This document shows positions 24,901-28,200 of a stretch of 64,000 bases of DNA, piece by piece. This stretch comes from NORP309 sp964352735 (GTDB lineage Bacteria; Pseudomonadota; Gammaproteobacteria; Xanthomonadales; Marinicellaceae). The position numbers and the translations under genes were made by a program. The DNA is taken from NCBI GenBank assembly GCA_964352735.1, contig CAYGTC010000003.1, positions 122,377-186,376 on the forward strand. Direction: 5' to 3'. Every line of letters starts with the position of its first letter. Position 1 is the stretch's first letter. The notes beneath the pieces were generated by a model, which worked only from the letters and a program-made list of their open reading frames with translations, searched no databases and was not told the origin of the DNA.

Positions 24901-25075
24901 AATAGAGATTATTGAGGCAATTATTACAATGAAAAAAGATTTGAATAAGCGCATCAACCAATTACCGCTACTCAAAATTAGAGAAAATGAATATTTGAAA
25001 AAGGAGTCACATATTACCCCTATTAATAGAACAAGGCCAGCTCAAGAAGATGACCTAGAATCAGGAACTTTATAA
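2..25075 (+). CDS. Giant NRPS subunit 1 (5' end outside window)
   Basis: Multimodular non-ribosomal peptide synthetase. The reading frame is open from base 2, inside an A domain, so the true start lies to the left; the TTG at 131 is not a real start. Visible order: A(partial)-PCP; C-A-PCP three times; C-A-PCP-E; C-half C-A-PCP; C-A-PCP-E; C. Core motifs are intact in most domains: TSGSTG and YGPTE in A domains, LGGHS or LGGDS in carriers, HHIASDGWS in C domains, HHxxxDxxSW in E domains. Read in order, the A codes suggest aliphatic, aliphatic, Ser, Lys2-like, Gly, Cys, Asn. The protein ends with a DCL-type C domain and an acidic tail (QEDDLESGTL) that may dock onto subunit 2. Its stop overlaps the next start (TAATG), so the two are probably translationally coupled. 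Oddities: a Glu-to-His change in the first E domain, and half a C domain before the Cys A domain. NRPS identity is certain; substrates are inferred. Confidence 0.98.
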   Translation, partial: NIINGYGPTENCTFSSCYQIPRTQQALDNLPIGYTINGTSAYILDKHLQLVPLGSIGELYLGGDGLAHGYLHRQALTKKCFINDPFNDSQRLYKTGDMVRYAQDGKLIFIGRIDHQLKIRGHRVETGEIEHALLLLAQINSALVEVYEDQAGQKNIVAYVVSDDKNMEESLLISQITEFLQQQLPVYMLPSAYVVLDAFVLTVNGKVDRKALPVPDRLEQDREFIAPIGTIEKRLAKIWANLLEVSEQGISANSNFFELGGHSLLAIRLLTEIRTTFTCELSVREVFEAPMLSQIAEHITLSDSDVRPIITSFERDNNHLITSYAQQRLWFINQMDGGSAHYNMPWAMRLKGDFRLEVAQLAFSQIIQRHETLRTVFIDGDVAPLQVIKDTFDFAIDRVDLAQLNQQDQDNAVKIAVKNNAEQVFNLNDDLMLRISYLHLGVDEGVLLINMHHIASDGWSIGVLINEFVTLYESILNGTPQTLDPLAIQYADYAHWQRQWLNGEILQSQLEYWDEQLADLPVVHSLPLDYERPIYQTHNGAYLEFNIEANILQKLEVIAKNNQASLFMLIHAAFSILLSRYSNTKDIVIATPVANRMQKELEPLIGFFVNTLVLRADCSNNPTLIEFLQQIKDTNLNAQMNQDVPFEHLVDRINPIRDTSYNALFQIMLTMNNVNNSTLQLPNITLKPQYNDEVVAKFDLVLNITPVEDLNDEGLFCSFVYNTDLFKCESIEGFANSLCLLLTSIATDSSQHIADLPVLDDQGTYYLLNTLNKVNQDYPKNQTVTQLFEQQAHKNPHRIAVKYDDQQLSYKALNSLANQVAHQLLADGIQPQSYIGISCYRSIEMIAIILATLKTGCIYVPLDPDYPDNRIRFILEDTQCSVLFHYEEAGDLLNDIENLKLITIEQALSAENLNNYPDDNLDLIVSPDDNAFVIYTSGSTGRPKGVLGHHMGIVRLVMNANFMDIDESSIFAMISSLSFDATHLELWGPLLNGGCTVIYPEKQMDLNILNQLIKDHQINSIFMTIGLFEQWSEVCSGLDSLKWIITGGDVVNPVVIHRVQKALNKAHVISAYGPTENCTFSSCYRVPRTDQALPSIAIGYAVNGTTNYIFDDQLQLTPFGSIGELYLGGAGVAYGYLNRQKLSATHFIENPFNKGERLYKTGDLVRYDASGCLCFVGRVDRQLKVRGFRVETGEIENALTLLEGVSTALVDAFVDQSGQKSLVAYIVSEQDVIEESFLVEQLQEQLPAYMLPSAYVLLDTFPLTVNGKIDRKALPAPDRTIQAQAYIAPEGKIELMLADVWAELLKVPATNISRNANFFELGGHSLLAIRLIAEIRTTFACELSVREIFEVSSLTQMARSIGSSDLNIRPIITTVEIETNRVVCSYAQQRLWFIDQMEGGSAHYNMPSAMRINGEFDIDVAQRSFQQIIERHETLRTVFIVDQEGPLQVITDCCDFAITTIDLSSLNHKEQDNKVKQIISDDIQKTFNLGKDLMLRASYIRLSHTEGVLLFNMHHIASDGWSMGLLVKEFVQLYRANLEGKDNPLKPLMIGYADYAHWQRQWLQGEVLELQLNYWDKQLADLPQVHNLPLDHQRPVHQTFNGAAYRFKINGDILDQLDAIALNNKSTLFMVIHAVFSIVLARYSNNKDIVIGTPVANRLQKELEELIGFFVNTLVLRADCSGELSFEDFLQQIKNTNLDAQANQDVPFEHLVDRLNPERSTSYNALFQVLLSVNSDDNSTIELPNLTFSPQNSQDIIAKFDLVLNATPIYEDAEDKGLYCSFVYNTDLFEHATIEHFANSLIRLFSAVITDVKQPIGSLPILDEDEINFQLNVLNSTDKTYPDQLCIHQLFEQQVEKTPDHVAMIYKDESINYEELNKKANQLAHYLIEKGLEPDSIIGLCMDRSIELVISIIAIFKAGCAYLPLDPNYPQGRLEHMMTDSGLTVTITQQHLAKLTKGKCKQLILDNQWFNDVYSSTLLSNPMIKGLNSKHLAYVIYTSGSTGLPKGVMVEHQALVNKIDWMQNEYHLIEEDVVLQKTPFSFDVSVWELTWFFTVGARLIIAEPEGHKDPDYLIDLIQKHQVTTIHFVPSMLRTMLINKDWALCQSLRQVFCSGEALSIDIPAMHYDLNPAILHNLYGPTEATIEVSYWQVPNEKGLTNVPIGKPIQNIQLLILNEQLQIQPNGSAGELFIGGSGLARGYLNQADLTAERFITNPFTTIKSDRLYRTGDLVRYLDNGDIEFLGRIDDQVKLRGLRIELSEIDYQLATLSEVDAAVTLVREDLPGHQYLVSYFSSVSESDSSTLINNIKSKLQYHLPNYMVPSVYMHLKDMPLNANGKIDKKALPKPDVIDGDQYVAPIGTVETGLAKIWSELLMLDEEKISTDANFFELGGHSLLVTRMLHLITQNLAIQLPIKSVFQAPTIREMSQLIEKQNIAQIKLKKINNSEPKPLSYSQYRVWFIEQLKDNTNEHNMPSAVRIKGDFKVSTMQKALNIMIKQHQILRTRIQLIDEKPFQVVEDEYVFQIPIKDIRELNDVNKQLEIKRLSHKHDTQIFDLAQLPLLSVLVIQSEEDEFLLNFNMHHIISDGWSQRLFNGQLMSLYQSLLLEEKEPDNYLELQYSDYAYWQKAFLKSDQAEDQRLFWQTYLDGCNEHLSLSFENNHSDFNAEQSYSSIVINAELKNKLTSLAHLHKGSLFNVLHSAFAVLISRVSGEQDFNIGLPVTGRHIYGTQEMLGMFLNNLPIRHQLDLTVPFVELLKQQIVNVNNVLSHQDIPFENILEIAGCDRQQDSTPLFQILFNMLSLPENEVDNVENKFEIEARAIAEIENKFNMTFYLAETDKNIQVSCHFNNHIYDRSSIEQLLSQFEYLLSQIVVDDQISCLSYSLNTLPSIIQHNVDIEVYEGKDVTALFREQVKLHPDAVAIIDGENQWSYQELLDASHEIAFDLKNNGVNCGEIVTIMATRHVSVVIAIMAVLQTGAAYSILVPNSPIYQINQHIKIVNASVLLLCEADEAYSSKLMEGFNESLLIIDVHNHYSSYNNIPESFVPHVNKPDQTACITFTSGSSGVPKGVIGTHGGLGSYLQWWPEEFNIHASDRFSMLSGLSHDPLQRDIFGALCIGACLVIPSELDFSNYRFNEWIKTKKVSVMHLTPAMAEAISIEGIQKIDSLKIILLTGEALRADIVESLMKLNTDVQLVNYYGATESQRASTYYRLIQNQALKTITPIAVNSRDTRLCLVNAQGENCGVGELGEIVIESGHLAQGYLNEEELSKSFSVNLNNGLKKYRTGDLGVYINQNCIRYFGRKDFQVNIRGFRVELGEIEYHLSQLSQVLSAAVIVQQKNHMIAFVHVHKADIEEQTFIAGIKSSLENKLPKHMLPSAFVLLDEMPHNANGKVDRKALHQIEVILESEYLPPEGAIEIGLCNIWSNLLRIPIENISRHADFFELGGHSLLSIRLLSAIRKQFNAELSVRTIFELSKLSDLAEAINTTNSNVRPTIESISRQTKQLLLSYAQQRLWFIDQIEGGSAHYNIPSAMRIDGCFDIEKAQQSFQQIINRHETLRTVFVDGENGPRQVITEGYDFEITHVDLSTLDSDTQDKMINKAIKQDAQTTFNLNQDLMLRVSYLRLSDDNGVLLLNMHHIASDGWSLGLLVNEFAQLYSAYINGEKNPLQPLAIGYADYAHWQRRWLEGEVLESQLSYWDVQLADLPTVHSLPLDHERPLYQTFNGAVHKFKVDGDVLAQLNALATKYKVTLFMLVHAAFAIVLARFSNNNDIVIATPVANRLQKELELLIGFFVNTLVLRADCSGELSFDEFLQQIKSTNLDAQANQDVPFENLVDRLNPERNTSHNALFQVMLSMNNNEYSTVEIEDLSFRAIAYEKVTAKFDLELNAVVSNTDDDGGELYCSFVYNTDLFNDSTIIRFAQSLKLLFTSIVKDSSQLIKKLPILDDREVQYLLQNNHNPYEFNSQALFIHQLFEQQVDRKPDHIAIVHGDNYLTYHEVNSQSNRLAHYLINSGIKTGDLVGICMNRGIEMVVGIMAILKAGAAYLPLDPHYPTYRLDYIVNSSGLSFALVQEDTVALIKEAQNIIIDDQNFIKRLKDFDSKNPRIKALSSEDLAYVIYTSGSTGKPKGVMIQQSAFVNFILAMKAQLIDVLNHKTKWLAVTTISFDIAALELFGPLSFGGQVVIASSDDVVDPHKMSKLIDIHAINCMQATPATWQMMVDNGWQGESDLVILSGGEALSLSLAQSLLAVCYELWNCYGPTEATVWSLVQRINQESLNNKFISIGCSLANYNHLILDSNGALTPKGVIGELYISGHGLAKGYLNASELTAQRFVINPYSNDANDIMYRTGDLVRYLDDGTFEFIGRIDDQIKLRGFRIELGEIEHQLNGYPYINSSVVLARKDRLDKYQLVAYLKAEKNGSIDEIEIKQKLIEALPEYMIPAVFIEVDQWPMTANGKIDKNQLRKIEFNHQEKNVYVQAQTTIEHQLVEIWARLLKLDPKSLSVMSSFFALGGDSILSIQAVSRAADIGLSFTIRDLFKAQNIKQLAYLIQKESDKITPQQSVQGDVSLIPVQQEFFLNRGNECKKAHQSMLLTPPDGFDISFLQNMIIKLLNHHDVLRLMFQFHNGKWQSTFKSVSDTVLNDVLEIAELTNFSSESIKTVIDQVHQTLNPETGDVFKVCYIQDVTHKTNGYLLLLIHHLVVDRKSWEIIFNDIETLYQQQQLNKPLNLGIKTSSYQQWSEALKIYSKSSDLLDQQSYWSQSLPLQRISDVFINQTTKDNNQENNERVAFELTKNQTSNLLNVANKAFGTEVKELLLAALVLASQRWADLGVVQINLHGHGRENIDELLDLSQTVGCFTTNYPLTLTISEHESLNEVICSVKEQHRCIPSNGLGFGVLKYLINDMYLSGLSVPEITFNYIESFDQGTRSEKYFSCANQYHNNTDMKAPLNGMLFNGFVSNETLSFNVLYDNSLYNQKAMLDLMQNYKQAILDIVEHCLNETKIHLTPSDFAFANVTQQNLITWQESYQIEDVYCATGMQQGLLFHSMMNSDDYVTQIKLNIENLQVEEFKQAWQKLINRQTVFRTAFVGMESDQTHQLIVSESLMPWRVKDISDLTEDDQYDAIEKIRAEDKSQGFNISEAPLMRMSLLLLGENQYTVIWSHHHALLDGWSLPLVLNEVTLHYQTLISGQSIEISPPVNYSNYFSWLANQNIEAGKNYWHQLLSDVDRPTKLKIINKKQHESVQVHDEFNLNFNRAESEDIIAFAKTTECTVSTIIQAAWSVLLSRYSGDQKVVFGVTTSGRPPSLNGVEHMIGLFINSVPVVLDVDETLSVGDLLRKTQKQAIEREEYSYLSLSEIQQLTKNNHPLFDSLIVFENYPVDTLLEGQLSQSALKINRVDFYEKTNYGLNIIAYLNELLSIQFKINDLMMSEASLQKIAQEYKNIVLVLCQSSVAKISQIQRLSYLYVEPNNINYLSLNDHLSQLDFWKTQLQDAAIVSGFPLDKSRPLIQMPEIKMVASNVESEHLIQIDDLLNGDNNLRTEFFQAILFGLLSRYVTTDDLIIISDFKSLKVNTQRQSQDNNQQIIRQNINPSESFNAFLKRLIKSNNTLAHNNNLPLEYILDCLQIPYNLQHRRFTQIGFCAVDGKIDDNDLLKNIYQTRQESTSAIGYDLELIVSLSDQSVKLSWVYDPSIFDNQTVEHINQHFQQLIEVVLKQPDETYSQQSMLSTNETQWLLNLRGNKGQYDHHRLMHELYIEQLIVNPSRIAVIDDEGALNYEELFLKAYDLSKKLSGLGLKHEELIGVLLKKGRNEVIACLGILMAGAAYLPLSTSWPEQRSRNVLKQGNCKYYIANQQTILAESDDVDDEVFIAIDVEDHSHGYLEVKYSEIDLPSLFQQKPKDLAYVIFTSGSTGEPKGVAIEHAMAVNTILDINSRYDICCDDRALAVSALSFDLSVYDIFGMLAIGGAVVYPQDDLSIDPKHWAHLVEKHQVTIWNTVPASAELLVDQIEQLENHNGYIRRVLMSGDWIPPVLPSRLKYHYPDALIYSLGGATEGSIWSIHYPIIDEVKHLQSIPYGKPLSNQSFYIMDDLMRLVPKGCIGELFIGGEGVARCYYGNEKLSQERFVDHPLVGRVYKTGDLGQYFEDGNIKFIGRVDDQVKIRGFRIELGEIEHQLSKCDGVSSCLVVAHQLPSDEKQLVAYVVQEQSKPQLFINHIEQIKQKLRNNLPDYMVPTLYISLEAMPLSANGKVDRKALPKPDVTASNEKFCAPQGFIDQTLANIWSQLLKLPVESISVNDNFFILGGHSLLSIRLLAEIRTAFNCELSVKEVFEAVNLSQLSQIISASDIDARPIIKPQKRVNNQIISSFAQQRLWFIDQLEGGSAHYNMMSAMRFTGKFNIDIAEYAFREIIKRHEPLRTVFVDKEDGLQQVIRPHFDFNIKKFDLRHLSATKQEATINEVLEIDAQKSFDLSRDLMLRVGYLQLSGDQAVMFFNAHHIAADGWSIGVLINEFAELYASKVEHRDSTLTPITINYADYSYWQRDWLSGDELDRQLNYWEKQLANLPQVHSLPLDCERPNSQTFNGALHQIKLDMQTLKTLKTVALENHVTFFMLMHAAFSLLLSRYSNSADVVIGTPVANRLQKELEPLIGFFVNNLILRADCSGDISFVEFLKHIKSTNLDAQANQDVSFEHLVDRLNPSRNINHHPLFQVMLSMNTNESLQLDLPEVTLQAQNKKDVVAKFDLSLYVLDNEGLELTFEYNTDLFKPDSIISLANSLEHLLHGIAIDATQSIAQLPILDKRERHYLINELNDTRFNYPVDLCLHEIFEHQAKCTPDNTAVIFQEQSLSYQQLNTRANQLAHYLIENEYECGKRIAVYMEPSIDLLIAVLAIMKSSNSYVALEPSHPQDRLLYMIEDSEVELIILSSTLTNNLKEIKVKQLSINADNHCNEWYKKYPKQNLGLKIPATHEIYTLYTSGSTGLPKGVMINHKGMSNYIQHSVSEYINDSIVGSVVSSPLCFDATVTSLFTTLCTGGFVELLEQSDDLLFALHERLFNASEALLFKLTPAHLDALMHIKPGQSCQLAHQLVIGGEALSLTVLKNWKDKLLPKSTFINEYGPTETVVGCSIYKVQEKQHLLNLSTTSIPIGNPIRNTQFYVLNKMKELTPKGSIGELYIGGSGVANGYVNNIKQNEQNFIINPFATEKYHSNRLYKTGDLVRYLEDNSLLFIGRADEQVKIRGYRIEPGEIENQLLMLSYIQSTVVMVHKGRDQKQLIAYIVHNSNRDEDEITAELRKKLKSRLPDYMIPSVFVVLDQMPINTNGKIDRKALPDPDLSSSVNEYILPINNTEQVLIDIWSVLLQMPKEELSTTDNFFELGGDSILSIQVVSRALEAGLKISVKQIFEYQTIQALSPHVIEAGSLTSQQGEIIGEQLLLPIQRAFFTDETELNHYNQALLYKLPNDFDVSLLYSIVKALYQRHDVLRLIFKNSENFWEANYQVNSEALAQNAVSEVVLDNINQLTDHAHETQKSLLIENGLIFRAVHYTTPQQDNRLLLVFHHLIIDGVSWRILIDDIQRLYHQHKKQEPLRLSSKTTSYQKWAQFLYQYSKSDVLIKESIYWQAIIDKRTPGFIRPKNSESRERNASHDFGQLVLSFDEHITDKLLKHAPAAYKTQVNELLLVGLLLGYQTYSGNESLVIDLEGHGRQELSDEYDLSQTIGWFSSIYPLILDSESNDLSDLICDIKESYREVPNQGIGYGLLKYINPVLKDDENNSVILFNYLGQFSNQSDAQNLFTIASEHTGHSISPLRKPTHDITFNGAVFNNQLSFRVNFNLDYYTQEDIQLFLDHYHSSLSLVVEHCVNPLNGRLTPSDFSMCTVAQKQLDYWQNQYAIDDIYPSTPMQQGLLFHTVIDKDAYVNQLKFKLGPEVDLIILQRAWQSIIDRHAILRTSFLTTEKGEMLQVVNKQVVLQWKYICLKDLNANEQILRIENDRFIDKANGFSLKDASLFRVCLWNLGEEGFQMLLTNHHALLDGWSYSLLFREVLESYFAYRDEVTPRFNPLVPYKNYIHWLSHQSLDDAKTFWQKELLMINKSCHLGNQNDESFIGDEIKQEIRFTEKQTQQLESIAKKSQVTLNTILQSAWSYLLSNYTGEQTIAFGTTVSGRPEDLVQVENVVGLFIQTIPVCIEINGTLPFKKWLKKLHKKQVMRNEYSYLSLADIQAMADFNKSEQLIGSLLVFENYPSEEMTSNPESDEQIKVTLIDAYEEVNYDISVVAAVIQNNLRIKLTAKQNRYDEFRLNQIRNHLIEIIEAIITMKKDLNKRINQLPLLKIRENEYLKKESHITPINRTRPAQEDDLESGTL
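920..4095 (+). other. NRPS module 1: C(LCL)-A(aliphatic?)-PCP
   Basis: The C domain begins with SYAQQRLWF (about 968) and has HHIASDG near 1357. The A domain spans about 2330-3835. Aligned by eye to GrsA it reads D-A-L-F-I-G-A-T-F-K, which resembles a Val-type code (DAFWIGGTFK) but is not exact, so the substrate is only tentatively aliphatic. The carrier serine lies in LGGHSLL near 3967. No E domain follows, so an L residue is expected. Confidence 0.75.
4110..7300 (+). other. NRPS module 2: C(LCL)-A(Ser)-PCP
   Basis: The C domain is nearly identical in its first motifs to those of modules 1, 4 and 6. The A domain (about 5530-7040) reads D-V-W-H-F-S-L-I-E-K. This is close to the well-known serine codes (DVWHLSLIDK, DVWHFSLVDK), so serine is the likely substrate. 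The carrier motif is FFELGGHSLLVTR. Confidence 0.85.
7320..10465 (+). other. NRPS module 3: atypical C, Lys2-like A, PCP
   Basis: The C domain starts with LSYSQYRVWF and contains NEHNMPSAVR rather than the SAHYNMP of its neighbours. Its HHIISDGWS is intact. The A domain (about 8690-10200) carries SGLSHDPLQRDIFGAL and YYGATESQR, hallmarks of Lys2-type aminoadipate reductase A domains. Its code reads D-P-R-H-L-T-Y-R-A-K, compared with the remembered Lys2 code DPRHFVMRAK. The substrate is therefore probably aminoadipate-like or one activated through a side-chain carboxylate. No reductase domain follows; a normal PCP does. Confidence 0.75.
10470..15030 (+). other. NRPS module 4: C(LCL)-A(Gly)-PCP-E(probably inactive)
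   Basis: The A domain (about 11890-13400) reads D-I-L-Q-L-G-C-V-W-K, one or two changes from glycine codes (DILQLGLIWK). The carrier has the LGGDSI form typical before E domains. The E domain (about 13690-15030) keeps HHLVVDRKSW. However, the EGHGR catalytic Glu is His (LHGHGRE, codon 14510-14512), TVGWF reads TVGCF, and FNYLG reads FNYIE. It is probably a relic, which fits an achiral glycine. Confidence 0.8.
15060..19030 (+). other. NRPS module 5: C(DCL)-half C-A(Cys)-PCP
   Basis: The C domain starts with the DCL-type signature TGMQQGLLFHS and has HHHALLDGWS near 15484. About 260 residues (16410-17200) then form a separate C-terminal half of a C domain. The A domain (about 17240-18770) reads D-L-Y-N-L-S-L-I-W-K, identical to the classic cysteine code. 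The carrier is FFILGGHSLL. There is no heterocyclization domain, so the Cys should keep its thiol. Confidence 0.85.
16410..17200 (+). other. Stand-alone C-terminal half of a condensation domain
   Basis: Between a complete C domain and the Cys A domain lies an in-frame block that follows C-domain landmarks from the middle onward. These are FWKTQL, GFPLDKSRP, FGLLSRYVTTDDLIII, LPLEYILDCLQIP, FTQIGFCAVD, and a final YDLELIV...WVYDPSIFD. The N-terminal lobe with HHxxxDG is missing, so it cannot catalyse condensation alone. It is probably the remnant of a C domain replaced by recombination. A structural role is possible because the frame is intact. Confidence 0.8.
19045..23620 (+). other. NRPS module 6: C(LCL)-A(Asn)-PCP-E
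   Basis: The LCL-type C domain begins SFAQQRLWF. The A domain (about 20455-21985) reads D-A-T-K-V-G-E-V-G-K, very close to asparagine codes such as DLTKLGEVGK. The carrier has LGGDSI. The E domain has HHLIIDGVSW, LEGHGRQ, DLSQTIGWF and FNYLGQF all intact, so D-Asn is expected. Confidence 0.85.
23630..25072 (+). other. C-terminal DCL condensation domain and acidic tail of subunit 1
   Basis: The domain starts with YPSTPMQQGLLFH and has HHALLDGWS, so it looks active and suited to a D-residue donor (D-Asn). It stands at the protein's end with no A domain after it. It probably condenses with the Thr loaded on subunit 2, acting across the protein junction. The final residues QEDDLESGTL are acidic, as expected for a short linear docking motif. 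Confidence 0.8.
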
Positions 25076-25240
25076 TGATCAATAAAATAATAAATCAAGT
25101 TAATTCTGCAGGCATTCAATTATTTTTAGAGGATGGGGAATTGAAATTTAAAGCCCCAAAAGGTGCGCTAACTGCTGAGTTAAAAGCAGTTTTAGTTGAA
25201 AACAAGGCAGAAATCATTCAACGGTTGGAGAACGATGAAA
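25075..25240 (+). other. TubC-type N-terminal docking domain, subunit 2
   Basis: The first 55 residues match the beta-hairpin docking fold of TubC: an initial helix, GIQLFLEDGELKFKAPKGAL, then LKAVLVENKAEIIQRL. In this family the domain binds a short C-terminal motif of the preceding synthetase, here presumably the acidic end of subunit 1. Confidence 0.85.
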
Positions 25241-28200
25241 ATTATATAAATCGCTTGAAAAATGAAGATGCTGGCCATTTATTGTCCTATAAACAAAAAA
25301 GATTATGGACTCAATATCAATCTAATAAAAAACACTTCATCCATAATTGGACCCAAGTATTTAGTTTAAAAGAGAATTTTGATAAACAAATTATTCAAGT
25401 GTGTTTTGAACAAATAATTCAAAGACACGAAATTTTCCGTACAACCTATGATAAACAAAATGATGAGCCTAAACAGATAATTAATGACAGTAAAGAATTC
25501 ACAATTGATGAAATAGATATCAGTAATCTGCCTGATCAAAATAAAGCACTGTCAGAATTGGTGAAAATACTCAAGACACGAGTTTTTGATTTAACGATTG
25601 ATTGTATGTTGCATGTAACGTTAGTGAAATCTGAACAAGAGTATTACATGATTACTACTTGTCATCCAATTGCTACTGATGAAAGATCTCAAAAACTTTT
25701 AATTAAAGAGTTCTCTCATTTGTACAATGTAACCATTGATAAAAAAAATGAATCATTGAAACACAATAATATTCAGTATGTGGATTATGCTTATTGGCAT
25801 AATCAATTCTTGAATGGTGTACATTTAAATAATGAAATTACTTATTGGGAAAAACAGTTAAACAATGCGCCTAAAATGCATCAAATCCCGACTGATTTTA
25901 CTCGATCACTCTCTTTGGTGCCAGGTTCAACTGAGTCTTATGAGACTTGCCTGCCTAAGATCGTAAATTTAGATTTAAAGCTTTTGGCTCAAAAACACGA
26001 TGTGAGTTTGAGTACAGTGTTACATGCAGCTTTCTTTTATTTAGTCTCTGTAATGTCAAGACAAAAAGACATTGTTATTGGAATGCCAGTAACAGGTCGA
26101 ACCAATCAACAATTGGAAAATTTACAAGGCCAATTGGCCAACGATTTAGCCTTGCGAATTAAGATTGATACGGATGTAAACTTTATTGAATTAATTAAAC
26201 AGTTGGAACAAAAAAAATCTGAAGCTTTACATCATCAGACAGTCCCTTTTGATAAACTTGTTGAGTTGTTAAATATTGATATTTCAACAGGCCATCAACC
26301 AATTTTTCAATTATGCTTTTTGCATATTAATACCACAGATAATTTGTCACTAGAGAACTCAATATTAAGAGAAAAAACTGACTATCAACAATCACCATGT
26401 AAATACGATTTGAAGCTAACGGTACATGAAAGTCATAGTGAAACAAAACTAGATTGGCAATACTCAAGTCAACTATTTGAAAACAGTAGTGTGATAAATA
26501 TGTCAGGTTTATTTGATAATTTATTGAATGAACTCATAAGCCAATCGAATATTTCACTTGACGAAATAAACTTAATCGATGATGCAATGCACCGACAGTT
26601 ATTATCTTGGGGTGAACCGTTAACTCAATCAACAAATAAACAATTAATTCATCAACGTTTTGAGAGACAGGTTGAAAAAAGCCCTCATTCGATTGCTTTG
26701 AATTTTGATGACCTTAAAATCACATATCATCAGTTGAACTCAATGGCTAATAAGCTCTCAGGGGATTTAATAGCAGAATGTCCCTTGAACGATAATACAA
26801 AAATTGGTGTTGTTTTTCCAAGATCAATTGAAATGGTTGTTGCAATTTTAGCAATATTGAAATCTGGAGCTGCATACGTACCAATTGACAATAACTATCC
26901 TGACAGTAGGGTTGATAATATTATTGATAACTCTTCACTTTCAGCAATTTTAACGACTTCCAGCGCACAAAAACGCTTTGAAAAATATGTTAACTTATGT
27001 ATAAATATAACATTTGAACAGTTGCTTCAAGCAACATCCGAGTTCGACTATCCTAATCCTGAGTTAACAATTGATCATAGTGCTTTGGCTTATGTGATTT
27101 ATACATCTGGGTCAACAGGAAAACCTAAAGGTGTTGAAATTGAACACCGTCAAGCTGCACGTTTATTTTATACATGTGATGAACTGTATCAATTCAATCA
27201 GAATGATGTATGGTGTTTATTTCACTCAATTTCTTTTGATTTTTCGGTATGGGAATTGTGGGGAGCCTTGTGTAATGGAGCTCAACTTGTTATTGCAAAT
27301 GAAGATGAAGTTCTTGATCAAAGGTTATTTTTAGATCTATTAGAAAACCACAGTGTTAATATATTAAATCACACACCATCAGCATTCTATCAATTACAAG
27401 AACAAGCCTTAATTCAAAAACCACAATTAACGCTAAGGCATATCATATTTGGCGGTGAAGCTTTAGATGTACAAAAAATAAAACCGTGGTTTTCAGGTGA
27501 TTTAACACCACAGGTTCAATTCTCAAACATGTATGGTATCACTGAAACCACGGTGCATACTACTCATTGTTTTATAGATGTTGCTGCCCAACATAAAGGC
27601 AGTGTAATAGGACGTAAGCTAGCAGACCTTTCAGCATTTGTTTGTGATGAGCAGTTAAGGTTGCTTCCACAGGGAGTGGTTGGAGAATTATATATTGGTG
27701 GCGCTGGTGTAGCTCGGGGTTATTGTAATCAAGTTGACTTGACTGCTGAACGTTTTATACCTAATCCATTTATGAGCGGAGATAGATTATACCGCACAGG
27801 GGATTTGGTTCGCTGGTTAGCCAATGGCCAACTGGAATATCACGGAAGAATAGATAATCAGGTCAAAATACGAGGTTTCAGAATAGAGTTAGGTGAAATA
27901 GAACAAGTCATTTCAAATGATGCTGATCAAGTCAATAATGCAGTTATTGTTGAAGAGTCTCCAGCACAAAGATTAATTGCTTATGTCTGTCGATCAAATT
28001 CGATGGATGATGAGAGTTTGATGGATTTATTAAAAAAAGCACTGAGTTCCAATTTGCCAGAATATATGAGGCCGACGGAAATCGTTTTGATAGATCATTT
28101 ACCATTAACAGCTAATGGTAAGCTTGATAAAAAGCGCTTGCCAGGTGTTAAAAAAGATGAATCCAACCAAATTGTTTTAGCAACAACTGCAACTGAAATT

